From NCBI RefSeq assembly GCF_902498805.1, contig NZ_LR701573.1:186001-250000 (forward strand): a DNA stretch of 64,000 nt, in the 5' to 3' direction. The notes under the pieces were generated by a model. It saw only the letters and a list, made by a program, of their open reading frames with translations, had not been told where the DNA came from and did no database searches. Origin of the DNA: Imperialibacter sp. EC-SDR9. Lineage in GTDB: Bacteria > Bacteroidota > Bacteroidia > Cytophagales > Cyclobacteriaceae. Made by a program: the position numbers and the translations under genes. This document shows positions 34,235-41,547 of this stretch, in pieces (positions within the stretch are counted from its first letter, which is position 1; every line of letters starts with the position of its first letter).

Positions 34235-36097
34235 TCAAGCCTTCAACCTGTCAAGCGCCAACTGATAGGCTTGATCATAATACTTCGTTAGGGTAGTCCA
34301 GTCGAAATACACCGACGTGCTCTCTACCTTGTTTCGCAAGGTGATTCTTTCCCTCCGGTTCATATTGATAAACTTGTACATTTGGTAAGCAAGCTGGTCG
34401 GCCGACTGATTGAAGTTTCTTTTCTGCCGGTTTACCACATAAATCCCGTTGCTGGCATGGTCTTTCATGTTATGCAATACGTAGTCGCCAAACCCAGCCA
34501 GGTCGCTTGTGATGGCAGGTACCCCGCTGGCAATACATTCAAGCGGAGTGTAGCCCCAGGGCTCGTAGTAGCTTGGGAAAACGCCCATGTGACAACCTCG
34601 TACAAACTGGCCATACTCCATGCCAAACAGCGGGTTGGTGGAGTTTACAAAGTCGGGGTGATACACAATTTTCACTCTGTCATCCTCATGGTTGAGAAGG
34701 CTGGATGTTCTAAGAAAGTTAAGGATATCGTCGCCACCATCGTCTACCAGGTTGTGAGTGACCACCGGCGGTAATTGATCCGTCTTCCAGCTTTGCAAAA
34801 GTCTTCTGTAGCGCAATCTCCAATAGTCATCAACAAAGTCGTTGAGCATGGGTAAACGGTGGTCGCTGCTGGAGGCGGCCGAGTAGAACAATCTTTCGCC
34901 TACCTGTTTTTTGATAGCGTCTGTTGTTTGGCGCAACTCTTCGAGCACAGCCCGGCTGTGCAGAATATCCGGATTGATGCTGTGGAATGGCTGCTTTGTG
35001 ATGAAAAACATGACGACGGTCATTTCGCTGCCTTCATTTTTCAGCCTCCAGTTGAGGCGAGCCAGCGCCTCAAGGGCCAGATCAAACCCTTTGTTTTTGT
35101 ATTCATACCTGCCCGAGGTAAAGAAATACAGTGTATTGTCCAGGTCGAAAGTGTAGCTCTTGAAGAAGTGAGCCATAGCAAACTGGTGTATTTTTTCCTT
35201 GTACTCCCGGTGAAGGTTCTGGAATTCATGCAGTGCCTCAAACCGTTGATTGTTAATGCCGTTGGGCAGGATTACATCGGGCGTTCTGCCAAGCAGGTAC
35301 TTGCACTCCTGCGCTGTAACGTCAGAAACTGTGGTGAACACCTGAGCTCCGTGAGCCGCTGCTCTTTCCAGGTTGGCGATGGCCTCTACGTTGAAATTGG
35401 TTGCCTCTTTGGACCAGTCCATGAATGGGAGGTGCTGGTAGAAGTCGGCACTGTTCATGGCAAGGTAGCGGCCCAGTAAGGTGGCGTGAGTTGTAAACAC
35501 CGTTGATATTGGCATCTTCTGCCTTCTGATGTCCGGAATGCATGACGCAGCCATCCATTCGTGAAAGTGCGCTATGATCTTTTTCTTTTTGGCGGCACCC
35601 AGCGACAGTTCTTCCAGGAAGATTTTAACACACTCTCCAAAGGCAACCACCTGGTCAATCAGGTGATCCTCGGCAGGCGTGGTGATCCCATGGTGTTCCC
35701 ACAGTAAGTATTTGATTTCACCAAGCTTGTTCCAAATGCTGCCGAGGTTAAATAGAACAGCTTTTGGGCGCCCTGTCACAAGCCAATGGCCATAGTGTAC
35801 TTCAAATCCCTTTTCCCGCATTTTAAGAACGGCCTTACCAAAAGGGTCAGAGAAATCGTCAATTGGGTCAAATTCAGCTGATACCTGGTGCTTAAAGTAC
35901 GGCCCCAGCAGGCAGTAGTTGTCTCCCCATTTGGGCATGGTGGCCGGTACCTTGGAGCGTATTACTGTATAGATTCCACCCACCTGATTAAGGACCTCCC
36001 AGGCTATCTCCACAAGAAGGGTGTCTTTCATTTCCTTTTTGCCAATTCTCTTTAATGCTTTTACAGCTTTTGCTTCCTGGCCTTTGGTCGTGCTCAT
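34235..36097 (-). CDS. GT3-type glycogen(starch) synthase
   Basis: 620 residues, like the eukaryotic GT3 synthases and much longer than bacterial GlgA (about 480). The N-terminal motif EIAWEVLNQVGGIYTVIRSKVP carries the KxGG-like donor contact (here Q-V-G-G). HFHEWMAA and VFTTHATLLGRYL follow. The C-terminal half has GVFPSYYEPWGYTPLECIASGVPAITSDLAGFGDYV, in which the E-x-x-G-x-x-P-x-E catalytic region is intact (EPWGYTPLE). It transfers glucose from UDP-glucose to glycogen. Such GT3 enzymes are known in Bacteroidota. No glg cluster nearby, so it stands alone. Confidence 0.92.
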   Translation of the reverse strand: MSTTKGQEAKAVKALKRIGKKEMKDTLLVEIAWEVLNQVGGIYTVIRSKVPATMPKWGDNYCLLGPYFKHQVSAEFDPIDDFSDPFGKAVLKMREKGFEVHYGHWLVTGRPKAVLFNLGSIWNKLGEIKYLLWEHHGITTPAEDHLIDQVVAFGECVKIFLEELSLGAAKKKKIIAHFHEWMAASCIPDIRRQKMPISTVFTTHATLLGRYLAMNSADFYQHLPFMDWSKEATNFNVEAIANLERAAAHGAQVFTTVSDVTAQECKYLLGRTPDVILPNGINNQRFEALHEFQNLHREYKEKIHQFAMAHFFKSYTFDLDNTLYFFTSGRYEYKNKGFDLALEALARLNWRLKNEGSEMTVVMFFITKQPFHSINPDILHSRAVLEELRQTTDAIKKQVGERLFYSAASSSDHRLPMLNDFVDDYWRLRYRRLLQSWKTDQLPPVVTHNLVDDGGDDILNFLRTSSLLNHEDDRVKIVYHPDFVNSTNPLFGMEYGQFVRGCHMGVFPSYYEPWGYTPLECIASGVPAITSDLAGFGDYVLHNMKDHASNGIYVVNRQKRNFNQSADQLAYQMYKFINMNRRERITLRNKVESTSVYFDWTTLTKYYDQAYQLALDRLKA

Positions 36098-36240
36098 AGT
36101 AGGGTGCTTAGTAGGTATATATGTAGGGTCTCCAATGCGCTAGGTAAATTATAACTATTTTTTTAAGGAAGAAATTACTGAGCCAGTATTGAGTGGTAAA
36201 ATCATCAATAGGAAAAATTGTTTCCATATTTCTTCATTAG

Positions 36241-36259
36241 GCACTATTTTAAATAGTGC
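36241..36259. repeat. Perfect 19-bp palindrome
   Basis: GCACTATTT (36241-36249), one central T, then AAATAGTGC (36251-36259). No T-run follows, so it looks more like a protein-binding site than a terminator. It lies 144 bases upstream of the glycogen synthase start and about 430 bases before the NUMOD4 gene. Confidence 0.5.
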
Positions 36260-36586
36260 TGATATGAAAGGGGTTTTTCACTTGGGGCTGAGTTTTGCGT
36301 TCAGCACCGACTGGCTCGTATGGTTTTGACCGGTGTTGCCACCATGTCTGCCCGATCAACAAATTTTGCAATCGTTTGCGCTATAAATTTTATATTTTTA
36401 TATAGAGCCGATATGTGGAAGTTTTTATGTAATCTTTTATGAATATATTTTCTTTGTCCTCCATATAGTATTTTTTATCATGGCCTGTTATTTTATATAA
36501 CATCTATGTACGTATTAATTTTTGTTGACAGCAAAAATATTTTTTTGCCCTCTCCCCATTTTGATTTTCTCCTACCAACAAAATGC

Positions 36587-36594
36587 TATATTTG
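36587..36594 (+). promoter_or_regulatory. -7 element of the NUMOD4/HNH-like gene
   Basis: TATATTTG matches TAnnTTTG. A TTG at 36561-36563 lies 23 bases upstream, a little far. Start near 36601 gives a leader of about 85 bases before the ATG at 36687. Confidence 0.5.
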
Positions 36595-36686
36595 AAATAT
36601 TCTCTTCAAACGGGGGTAATTGACCGTCGTTATTGAAGTATTTATAAAATAGACAACATTAGTTTAAGATTTTACTAACACACGCT

Positions 36687-37235
36687 ATGAGCATTCAAAG
36701 AATTGAACGTATAGAAGAGGTGTGGAAGCCCATTGATGAATTTTCGAACTACGAAGTATCCAACAGGGGTCGTATCAGAAGCAAAGACCGTGAGACTTTT
36801 CACAGGGGAAGCCAAACGATGATGAAGGTGAAAGGCAAGGTGATGAAGCAACGATGGAATAAATCGTGTAAGTGCTTTTTCCTGGACCTTCTCAATGATG
36901 ACGGGAAAAGGAGAACTGTTTATCCGCACAAGGAAGTTGCAAAAGCTTATTGTATCAATGTTCTTCCGGATGAATACAATATGATTATTCATCTTGACAA
37001 TAATCCCCGCAACAACGACTCGACCAACCTGGAGTGGGTAAGTTCTTCTGAACACATGGCTTTCCAGTTTGAGAACGGAAACAAAGACAACTACAAGGTT
37101 TGGAAGATCAGGAAGCGACGCTACAAAAATGGATTTAAGCCGGACACCACATTTAAAGGACGTCCAAGAAAAGACGAGGTTTATGTTGACAGCGAAGTGG
37201 AAGTGGAGGAGGAAATGCTTGAGGCAGTAGAATAA
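36687..37235 (+). CDS. NUMOD4 / HNH endonuclease-like protein
   Basis: 182 residues. Residues of about 10-35 match NUMOD4 (VWKPIDEFSNYEVSNRGRIRS), a module found in homing endonucleases and related proteins. After a basic segment, residues of about 85-125 match an HNH-3-like core: His102, Asn105/106, Asn109/110 and the NLEWVSSSEH end (usual form: NHIDGNKxNNxxxNLEWVT). The C-terminal third is basic then acidic (VDSEVEVEEEM). It is not inside an intron or intein that can be seen. Phage-like or selfish origin is possible, as is a host DNA-binding role. Confidence 0.8.
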   Translation: MSIQRIERIEEVWKPIDEFSNYEVSNRGRIRSKDRETFHRGSQTMMKVKGKVMKQRWNKSCKCFFLDLLNDDGKRRTVYPHKEVAKAYCINVLPDEYNMIIHLDNNPRNNDSTNLEWVSSSEHMAFQFENGNKDNYKVWKIRKRRYKNGFKPDTTFKGRPRKDEVYVDSEVEVEEEMLEAVE

Positions 37236-37265
37236 AAAAAAGAAGGGCTTGTGCCCTCCCTTTTC
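37235..37265 (+). terminator. Intrinsic terminator of the NUMOD4 gene
   Basis: AGGGC (37244-37248), loop TTGT, GCCCT (37253-37257), then CCCTTTTCC. It follows the stop codon directly. Confidence 0.6.
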
Positions 37266-37633
37266 CATCAACCAACCGTAAACTAAAAACTATATCCTTT
37301 TGCCAGTATGCGGGTGTTAAGTAACTGCTTAAAATCCCGAGACGCAGGAGTATATTTTAACCTTGAGATTCGTGGCAGAGTAGATTTTTCCGTTGTTGTC
37401 GTTCAGTATCCACTTTGCGTATTGTTATTTTCTATTTTGAGTTCTTGACCTTTTTGCCTGCCTGATTGCAGACACCTGTTAATAGCCAAACGACGTGCCA
37501 ACTTTTGTAAGTAGCTGAAAAACAGTTATTTGTGTGATAGGTCATGTATGTTATCCTGGCGGACTGTCCGAAAATGATACAGGCATAGGCCGGTGATGTA
37601 CAGTGCAACCATTAAAAATGGTTTTACGTACCA
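37236..37633. other. Intergenic region between NUMOD4 gene and KASIII-like gene
   Basis: 398 bases between convergent genes. Apart from the terminator at its start I see no supported feature. A 46-codon ORF at 37308-37448 (+) has no promoter, terminator or recognisable motif and is not called. Confidence 0.5.
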
Positions 37634-38581
37634 CTACTCTTTCACGAGAAGCATGGCTCCGTAGCTATAGCCACCACCAAAAACGGTTACCACTATTTTG
37701 TCTTCGTTTTTGAACTCCTGCCAGTGCTCGGATATGCCAATTGCAGCACCTGCGCACCCGGTGTTGCCAAGGTACTGTACGTTTGAAATAGCTTTCTCAG
37801 GTGATAGCTTCAGGTTTTCCGCCACATTCTTTGTTATCCTGTGGTTGGCCTGGTGAGGTATCAGGTAAGAAAGATCATCAAGTGTGTAGTTATTCCTTTC
37901 AATGATGTCTCTGGTGGCCGATGCCATATAAGAACAGGCGTTTAGAAACACATCTTTTCCATAGGGCATTTCAATACCACCGTGGAGGGGTCTCAAAGTA
38001 ACTCCCTCCAGGCCCCTTCCCACATGGGCGGCACCTCTGGTGAAAATTTCTTTCACAGCCAAACTTGGAGTAGTTGGCTTGTCTTTGGTCACCAGCAAGG
38101 CACTGGCACCATCACCCCAAAGATGGCCGGCTTTGTGGTCATGTTCGTTGTGGTAGGCCGTGTTATGCTCGGAAAGGACAACAAGCGCATTTTTTGACTT
38201 TCCCATTGCCATATAACCCTCCACAATCTCCATGGCGTTGAGGAACGAAGAGCAGGCAGATGAAATGTAGACCACTGCTGCATTCGTTGCATTGAGGTAA
38301 TGCTGTGTCTTGTGGGCAAGTGTAACGATGGTGTCGTAAGGAGTGTAAGAAGCGCCTACGATCAGATCGACTTGCTGAAGAGGAAAATCTATTTGTTTTT
38401 CGAGCGCTTTGACGGCCTCAAGAGCCATTGTTGCCGTGTTTTCTTCCACACCGGCCTTTCGCCTTTCAGAAATGCCAGTTCTTTCTACGATCCACTCGTT
38501 TGTAAGGCCGTTTAGATCGGCGAAGTATTGATTCGTAACTCGCTGGCTGGGAATATAATGTGAGATATCTCTAATGTACAT
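37634..38581 (-). CDS. Ketoacyl-ACP synthase III (KASIII/FabH-like) family protein
   Basis: 315 residues with the thiolase fold. The Cys-His-Asn triad is present: Cys110 (SSACSSFLNA), His243 (IPHQANHR, the FabH loop) and Asn273 (GNTGCAGAA, where FabH usually has GNTSAAS). The end FGGGYSYGAMLLV is typical. FabH starts fatty-acid synthesis from acetyl-CoA; this copy stands alone with no fab or acp gene beside it and may make a specialised acyl chain. The altered residues after the Asn (TGCAG instead of TSAAS) suggest a different substrate from the main FabH. Confidence 0.85.
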   Translation of the reverse strand: MYIRDISHYIPSQRVTNQYFADLNGLTNEWIVERTGISERRKAGVEENTATMALEAVKALEKQIDFPLQQVDLIVGASYTPYDTIVTLAHKTQHYLNATNAAVVYISSACSSFLNAMEIVEGYMAMGKSKNALVVLSEHNTAYHNEHDHKAGHLWGDGASALLVTKDKPTTPSLAVKEIFTRGAAHVGRGLEGVTLRPLHGGIEMPYGKDVFLNACSYMASATRDIIERNNYTLDDLSYLIPHQANHRITKNVAENLKLSPEKAISNVQYLGNTGCAGAAIGISEHWQEFKNEDKIVVTVFGGGYSYGAMLLVKE

Positions 38582-38660
38582 GTATCCTGTGTGCTAGGAT
38601 TTTGCCTCAAAATAAACACTTTCGGGTCTATTAACCTTGTTATTTTTTATGTTTGGCTAC

Positions 38661-38697
38661 AAAAAACAAACCGGACAGTAGTCTGCCCGGTTGTTTA
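38661..38697 (-). terminator. Intrinsic terminator on the minus strand after a small ORF
   Basis: Read on the minus strand, ACAACCGG and CCGGTTTGT pair (one bulged base), with an inner CAG/CTG-type stem and then a run of six Ts. It is about 79 bases past the stop of the 47-residue ORF and 80 bases before the KASIII start, so it insulates that gene. Confidence 0.7.
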
Positions 38698-38775
38698 GAG
38701 ATTGATTAGTCCTTAGTCAGAATTTATTTTTGAGTTTTTCTTTTTTAGGTCGCTTTAACGACCGCCATTTCGTCA

Positions 38776-38919
38776 TTATCTTTTGGCAACCTGATGGGTT
38801 AAGTTGTGCTTGGCATTAGCTGATGGTTGACCCTGGCTAGCCTCCCACAGTATTGTTAGGCCAAGCATAATTGCCAGACTAGCCCACACATTTTTACTGA
38901 GTAACATTTGCCGTAACAT
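38776..38919 (-). CDS. Possible 47-residue hydrophobic peptide
   Basis: ATG at 38919 to TAA at 38776, 47 codons. The first 27 residues contain a hydrophobic stretch (VWASLAIMLGLTILWEAS) after a short basic start (MLRQMLLSK), which is consistent with a signal peptide or a single membrane helix. The tail is polar and ends with Lys/Arg. Support: a good intrinsic terminator lies downstream on the same strand (38661-38697) and there is no other gene for it. Against: short, no homologue recognised, no clear -7 element. It may equally be a small RNA gene ending at that terminator. Confidence 0.4.
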   Translation of the reverse strand: MLRQMLLSKNVWASLAIMLGLTILWEASQGQPSANAKHNLTHQVAKR

Positions 38920-39173
38920 TTCATTTAAAATTTGATGTCCTGATTATTTTGAGTTGTTGACCTGTAACATGTTAGCCAATTGCTATGCCAAAAATTGCAA
39001 ATACTTGGTAATCAGTTATTTGAATATTTGTAGCGAACTGTCTGTGTCCGTTTTTGCAACACTTTTCTTTCAGGAGTGTACAGCTTTGTTGTTAAACTTG
39101 TAGTTTTAGCTGACCAGCAAACCGGCTATAGCCTGTGAATCCGCAGCCGGGAAATTACTTGGGACTTACTTTC

Positions 39174-40925
39174 ATGGAAAATTCTCCAAGTTTTAGATCA
39201 ATTTTCATAAATTCAGGAAACAACATCCGTATGATCTCGACTGAAGCAATTGAAATTCCTGAAAACATCAGGTCTAAGTATGATCCAAGATCACTCGTAG
39301 AATGGTTTTTTCATTGGGAAAAAGAGACACCTGATCGTGTTTTTTTACGACAACCCAATGGGGATCAATGGATCGAATACACCTGGAAACAAGTGGGGGC
39401 CGAAGCCCGCAGAATGACTTCTTATTTAAAGAGCCAGGGCCTTGTAAAGGGAGACCATGTTGGGTTGATTTCCAAGAACTGCTCCCACTGGATTATTGCC
39501 GACCTGGCGATCATGATGGGCGGTTATATCTCAGTTCCCCTATACCCAAATCTGGTAGGCGAGCAGCTGAACCAGGTGCTGGAACACAGCGAAGTGAAGC
39601 TGCTTTTTGTTGGAAAAGTAGATGAGTGGGACAGTATGAAGAAGGGTATTCCTGAAACACTGCCTTGCCTGACTTTACCTGAAAGCCATGTAGACGACTA
39701 CGACAAGTGGCAGGACATTATCGCAATGAATGATCCTTTGACAGAAAGCAATATTCCGGATGAGCTGGATTTGTGCACCATTATTTACACATCGGGAACG
39801 ACCGGTTCGCCGAAAGGTGTCATGTATAACCACAAGCAACTGAAGTTCACTGCCGCTGCCGCAAAGTATGTGATAAATTTTGGAGATAAGCGTCATCGTT
39901 ATTTCTCCTACCTTCCATTGTGCCATGTGGCAGAGCGAATGATTATTGAGTTGGGTGCCCTCCATTGTGGCGGAGTTATTTCATTTGCTGAATCGTTGGA
40001 TACGTTCATGCAGAACCTTTCAAATGCACAGCCTACCATGTTTTTTGCCGTGCCTCGTATCTGGACCAAATTTCAAATGGGCGTTTGGGAAAAAATGCCA
40101 CAGTCGAGGCTGGATTTTCTATTGAAGCTGCCAATTATTTCAGGAATTGTGAAAAAGAAAATTCGGACGGGCCTTGGTCTCAATGAGGCAGAGTATTGCC
40201 TTACTGCCGCCGCTCCCTGTCCACCGTCACTCCACAAGTGGTACAATGCGCTGGACATTCAGTTGCTTGAGCTGTACGGTATGACGGAAAACGTTGGTGC
40301 CTGCACGCTGATGCACCCTGACAATGTTAAAATGGGTACTGTTGGCCTGCCTTATCGTGGTTCTGAACTCAAAATAGAGGCTGAAACTGGTGAGATTCTT
40401 ATGAAGGCTCCATGGTTGATGCAGGGATACTATAAAGAACCCGCAATGACGGCTTCGGTGCTCAAAAATGGTTGGCTGCATACAGGTGATATGGGAGAGA
40501 TTGACAGTGATGGTTTCCTGAAAATTACAGGACGGGTAAAAGACACTTTTAAAACAGCCAAAGGCGAATACATAGTGCCGGGGCCTATTGAATGGGGTTA
40601 CTCGCTCAATGGGTTCATAGAACAAATATGTGTTTTGGGCAGGGGGCTCCCGCAGCCAGTGGCATTGGTGGTGATTTCAGACAAGGCACTTAAAAAGAAT
40701 AGAGCTGAAATAGAAAAATCGCTTGCGGATACCATGAACATGGTGAACAAAGACTTGGTAGACTACGAAAGAGTGAGGAAGGTGATTGTGATGAAGGAGC
40801 CCTGGACGATGGAAAATGGCATATTGACGCCCAAAATGAGCATAAAAAGAAATGTTTTAGAAGGGAAATACGAAGAAAATTTGCAAACTTGGTACGCAAC
40901 AGAGAATACTGTCATCTGGACATAA
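39174..40925 (+). CDS. Long-chain fatty-acid--CoA ligase / AMP-binding protein
   Basis: 583 residues from the ATG at 39174; the frame opens at a GTG at 39135 and another ATG at 39231 (MISTEAIE) is also a good start. ANL-superfamily motifs: IIYTSGTTGSPKGVMYNHKQ (the AMP-binding P-loop), ELYGMTENVGACT, GWLHTGDMGEIDSDGF and KTAKGEYIVPGPIE with the catalytic Lys near the end. It activates a fatty acid to acyl-AMP and then acyl-CoA. It ends with a strong terminator and is a single-gene unit. Chain-length preference is not deducible. Confidence 0.93.
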   Translation: MENSPSFRSIFINSGNNIRMISTEAIEIPENIRSKYDPRSLVEWFFHWEKETPDRVFLRQPNGDQWIEYTWKQVGAEARRMTSYLKSQGLVKGDHVGLISKNCSHWIIADLAIMMGGYISVPLYPNLVGEQLNQVLEHSEVKLLFVGKVDEWDSMKKGIPETLPCLTLPESHVDDYDKWQDIIAMNDPLTESNIPDELDLCTIIYTSGTTGSPKGVMYNHKQLKFTAAAAKYVINFGDKRHRYFSYLPLCHVAERMIIELGALHCGGVISFAESLDTFMQNLSNAQPTMFFAVPRIWTKFQMGVWEKMPQSRLDFLLKLPIISGIVKKKIRTGLGLNEAEYCLTAAAPCPPSLHKWYNALDIQLLELYGMTENVGACTLMHPDNVKMGTVGLPYRGSELKIEAETGEILMKAPWLMQGYYKEPAMTASVLKNGWLHTGDMGEIDSDGFLKITGRVKDTFKTAKGEYIVPGPIEWGYSLNGFIEQICVLGRGLPQPVALVVISDKALKKNRAEIEKSLADTMNMVNKDLVDYERVRKVIVMKEPWTMENGILTPKMSIKRNVLEGKYEENLQTWYATENTVIWT

Positions 40926-40956
40926 CTTTTCTGTTTTGTGCTTATCAATTTCAGGG

Positions 40957-40990
40957 ACCCTGTTGAATCTTTCAGCAGGGTTCTTTTTTG
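40957..40990 (+). terminator. Intrinsic terminator of the acyl-CoA ligase gene
   Basis: ACCCTGTTGAA (40957-40967) pairs with TTCAGCAGGGT (40971-40981) with one G-T wobble, followed by TCTTTTTTG. Confidence 0.9.
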
Positions 40991-41016
40991 CAAAAAAAAA
41001 ACGATTTTGATAAATG

Positions 41017-41535
41017 TTACAGGTCTGAAAGTGCTCTCAGAAACTTCTTCGGAAGGTTGCAGTTCTCCTCACCAAAGTGCCTTGTGTCCACTAACTCGAA
41101 AATCTTCCAGTTGCCATCTTTGTCTTTGAATAGAAGAAAAGCGTCGACTCCACAATGGGAAAATTTGTCGCCAGCGAAGAAGGCGTACTTAGTCCAAACC
41201 TGGGCCAGCCTGCCATCTATTTCTACCCTAATATCCCAAAGTGGTTCATCGTACATGACTTCCCTGGGTTTAGCCATGGCCTCAAAAAATTTGGTCATAT
41301 CATCTGACCTGAGACTTTCTTTTCCAGCCTCTCTGTCCATTACGGTATGAAGCTGTGCATTGGGTGTAAACATTTTGTGGTAGCCGGTGGTGTCAGCCTT
41401 CCTCATGCCTTCAAACATGTTGAAAACCACTGAAAGCACCTCCTTCTGATCGGCCGAAAACTTGGTTTTCTTTTGTGCTGTTACCGAACTGGCTGCACAC
41501 ACGATTATTGCTGCGATGGCCAAAAAACGATTCAT
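41017..41535 (-). CDS. SnoaL/NTF2-like exported protein
   Basis: 172 residues with a signal peptide (about 1-20, ending VTAQ). The rest is an NTF2-like fold of the DUF4440/SnoaL type: VLSVVFNMFEGMRKADTTGYHKMFTPNAQLHTV at the start (a helix then beta sheet) and VWTKYAFFAGDKFSHCGVDAFLLFKDKDGNWKIFELVDTRH in pieces typical of the fold. Many relatives are of unknown function. It lies 12 bp downstream of the large ABC permease gene, on the same strand, and may be co-transcribed with it. Confidence 0.8.
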   Translation of the reverse strand: MNRFLAIAAIIVCAASSVTAQKKTKFSADQKEVLSVVFNMFEGMRKADTTGYHKMFTPNAQLHTVMDREAGKESLRSDDMTKFFEAMAKPREVMYDEPLWDIRVEIDGRLAQVWTKYAFFAGDKFSHCGVDAFLLFKDKDGNWKIFELVDTRHFGEENCNLPKKFLRALSDL

Positions 41536-41547
41536 ATTTGGGTTAAA

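Larger units (their letters stand above)
36098..36686. other. Gene-poor AT-rich region before the NUMOD4 gene
   Basis: 589 bases between divergent genes, with long A/T runs. It contains a 19-bp perfect palindrome at 36241-36259 and a TATATTTG -7 element at 36587-36594. No convincing ORF, tRNA or terminator was seen. Confidence 0.6.
38582..39173. other. Intergenic region around the possible small peptide gene
   Basis: About 590 bases between divergent KASIII and acyl-CoA ligase genes. It holds the minus-strand terminator and the 47-codon ORF. The stretch 38920-39173 has AT-rich DNA that must carry the ligase promoter, but no good TAnnTTTG match was found. Confidence 0.5.

Noticed and set aside
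34859-35479. 206-codon ORF antisense to the glycogen synthase gene
   Set aside because: Shadow of the GT3 gene; no motif or start context.
37308-37448. 46-codon plus-strand ORF after the NUMOD4 gene
   Set aside because: No promoter match, no terminator, no recognisable motif.
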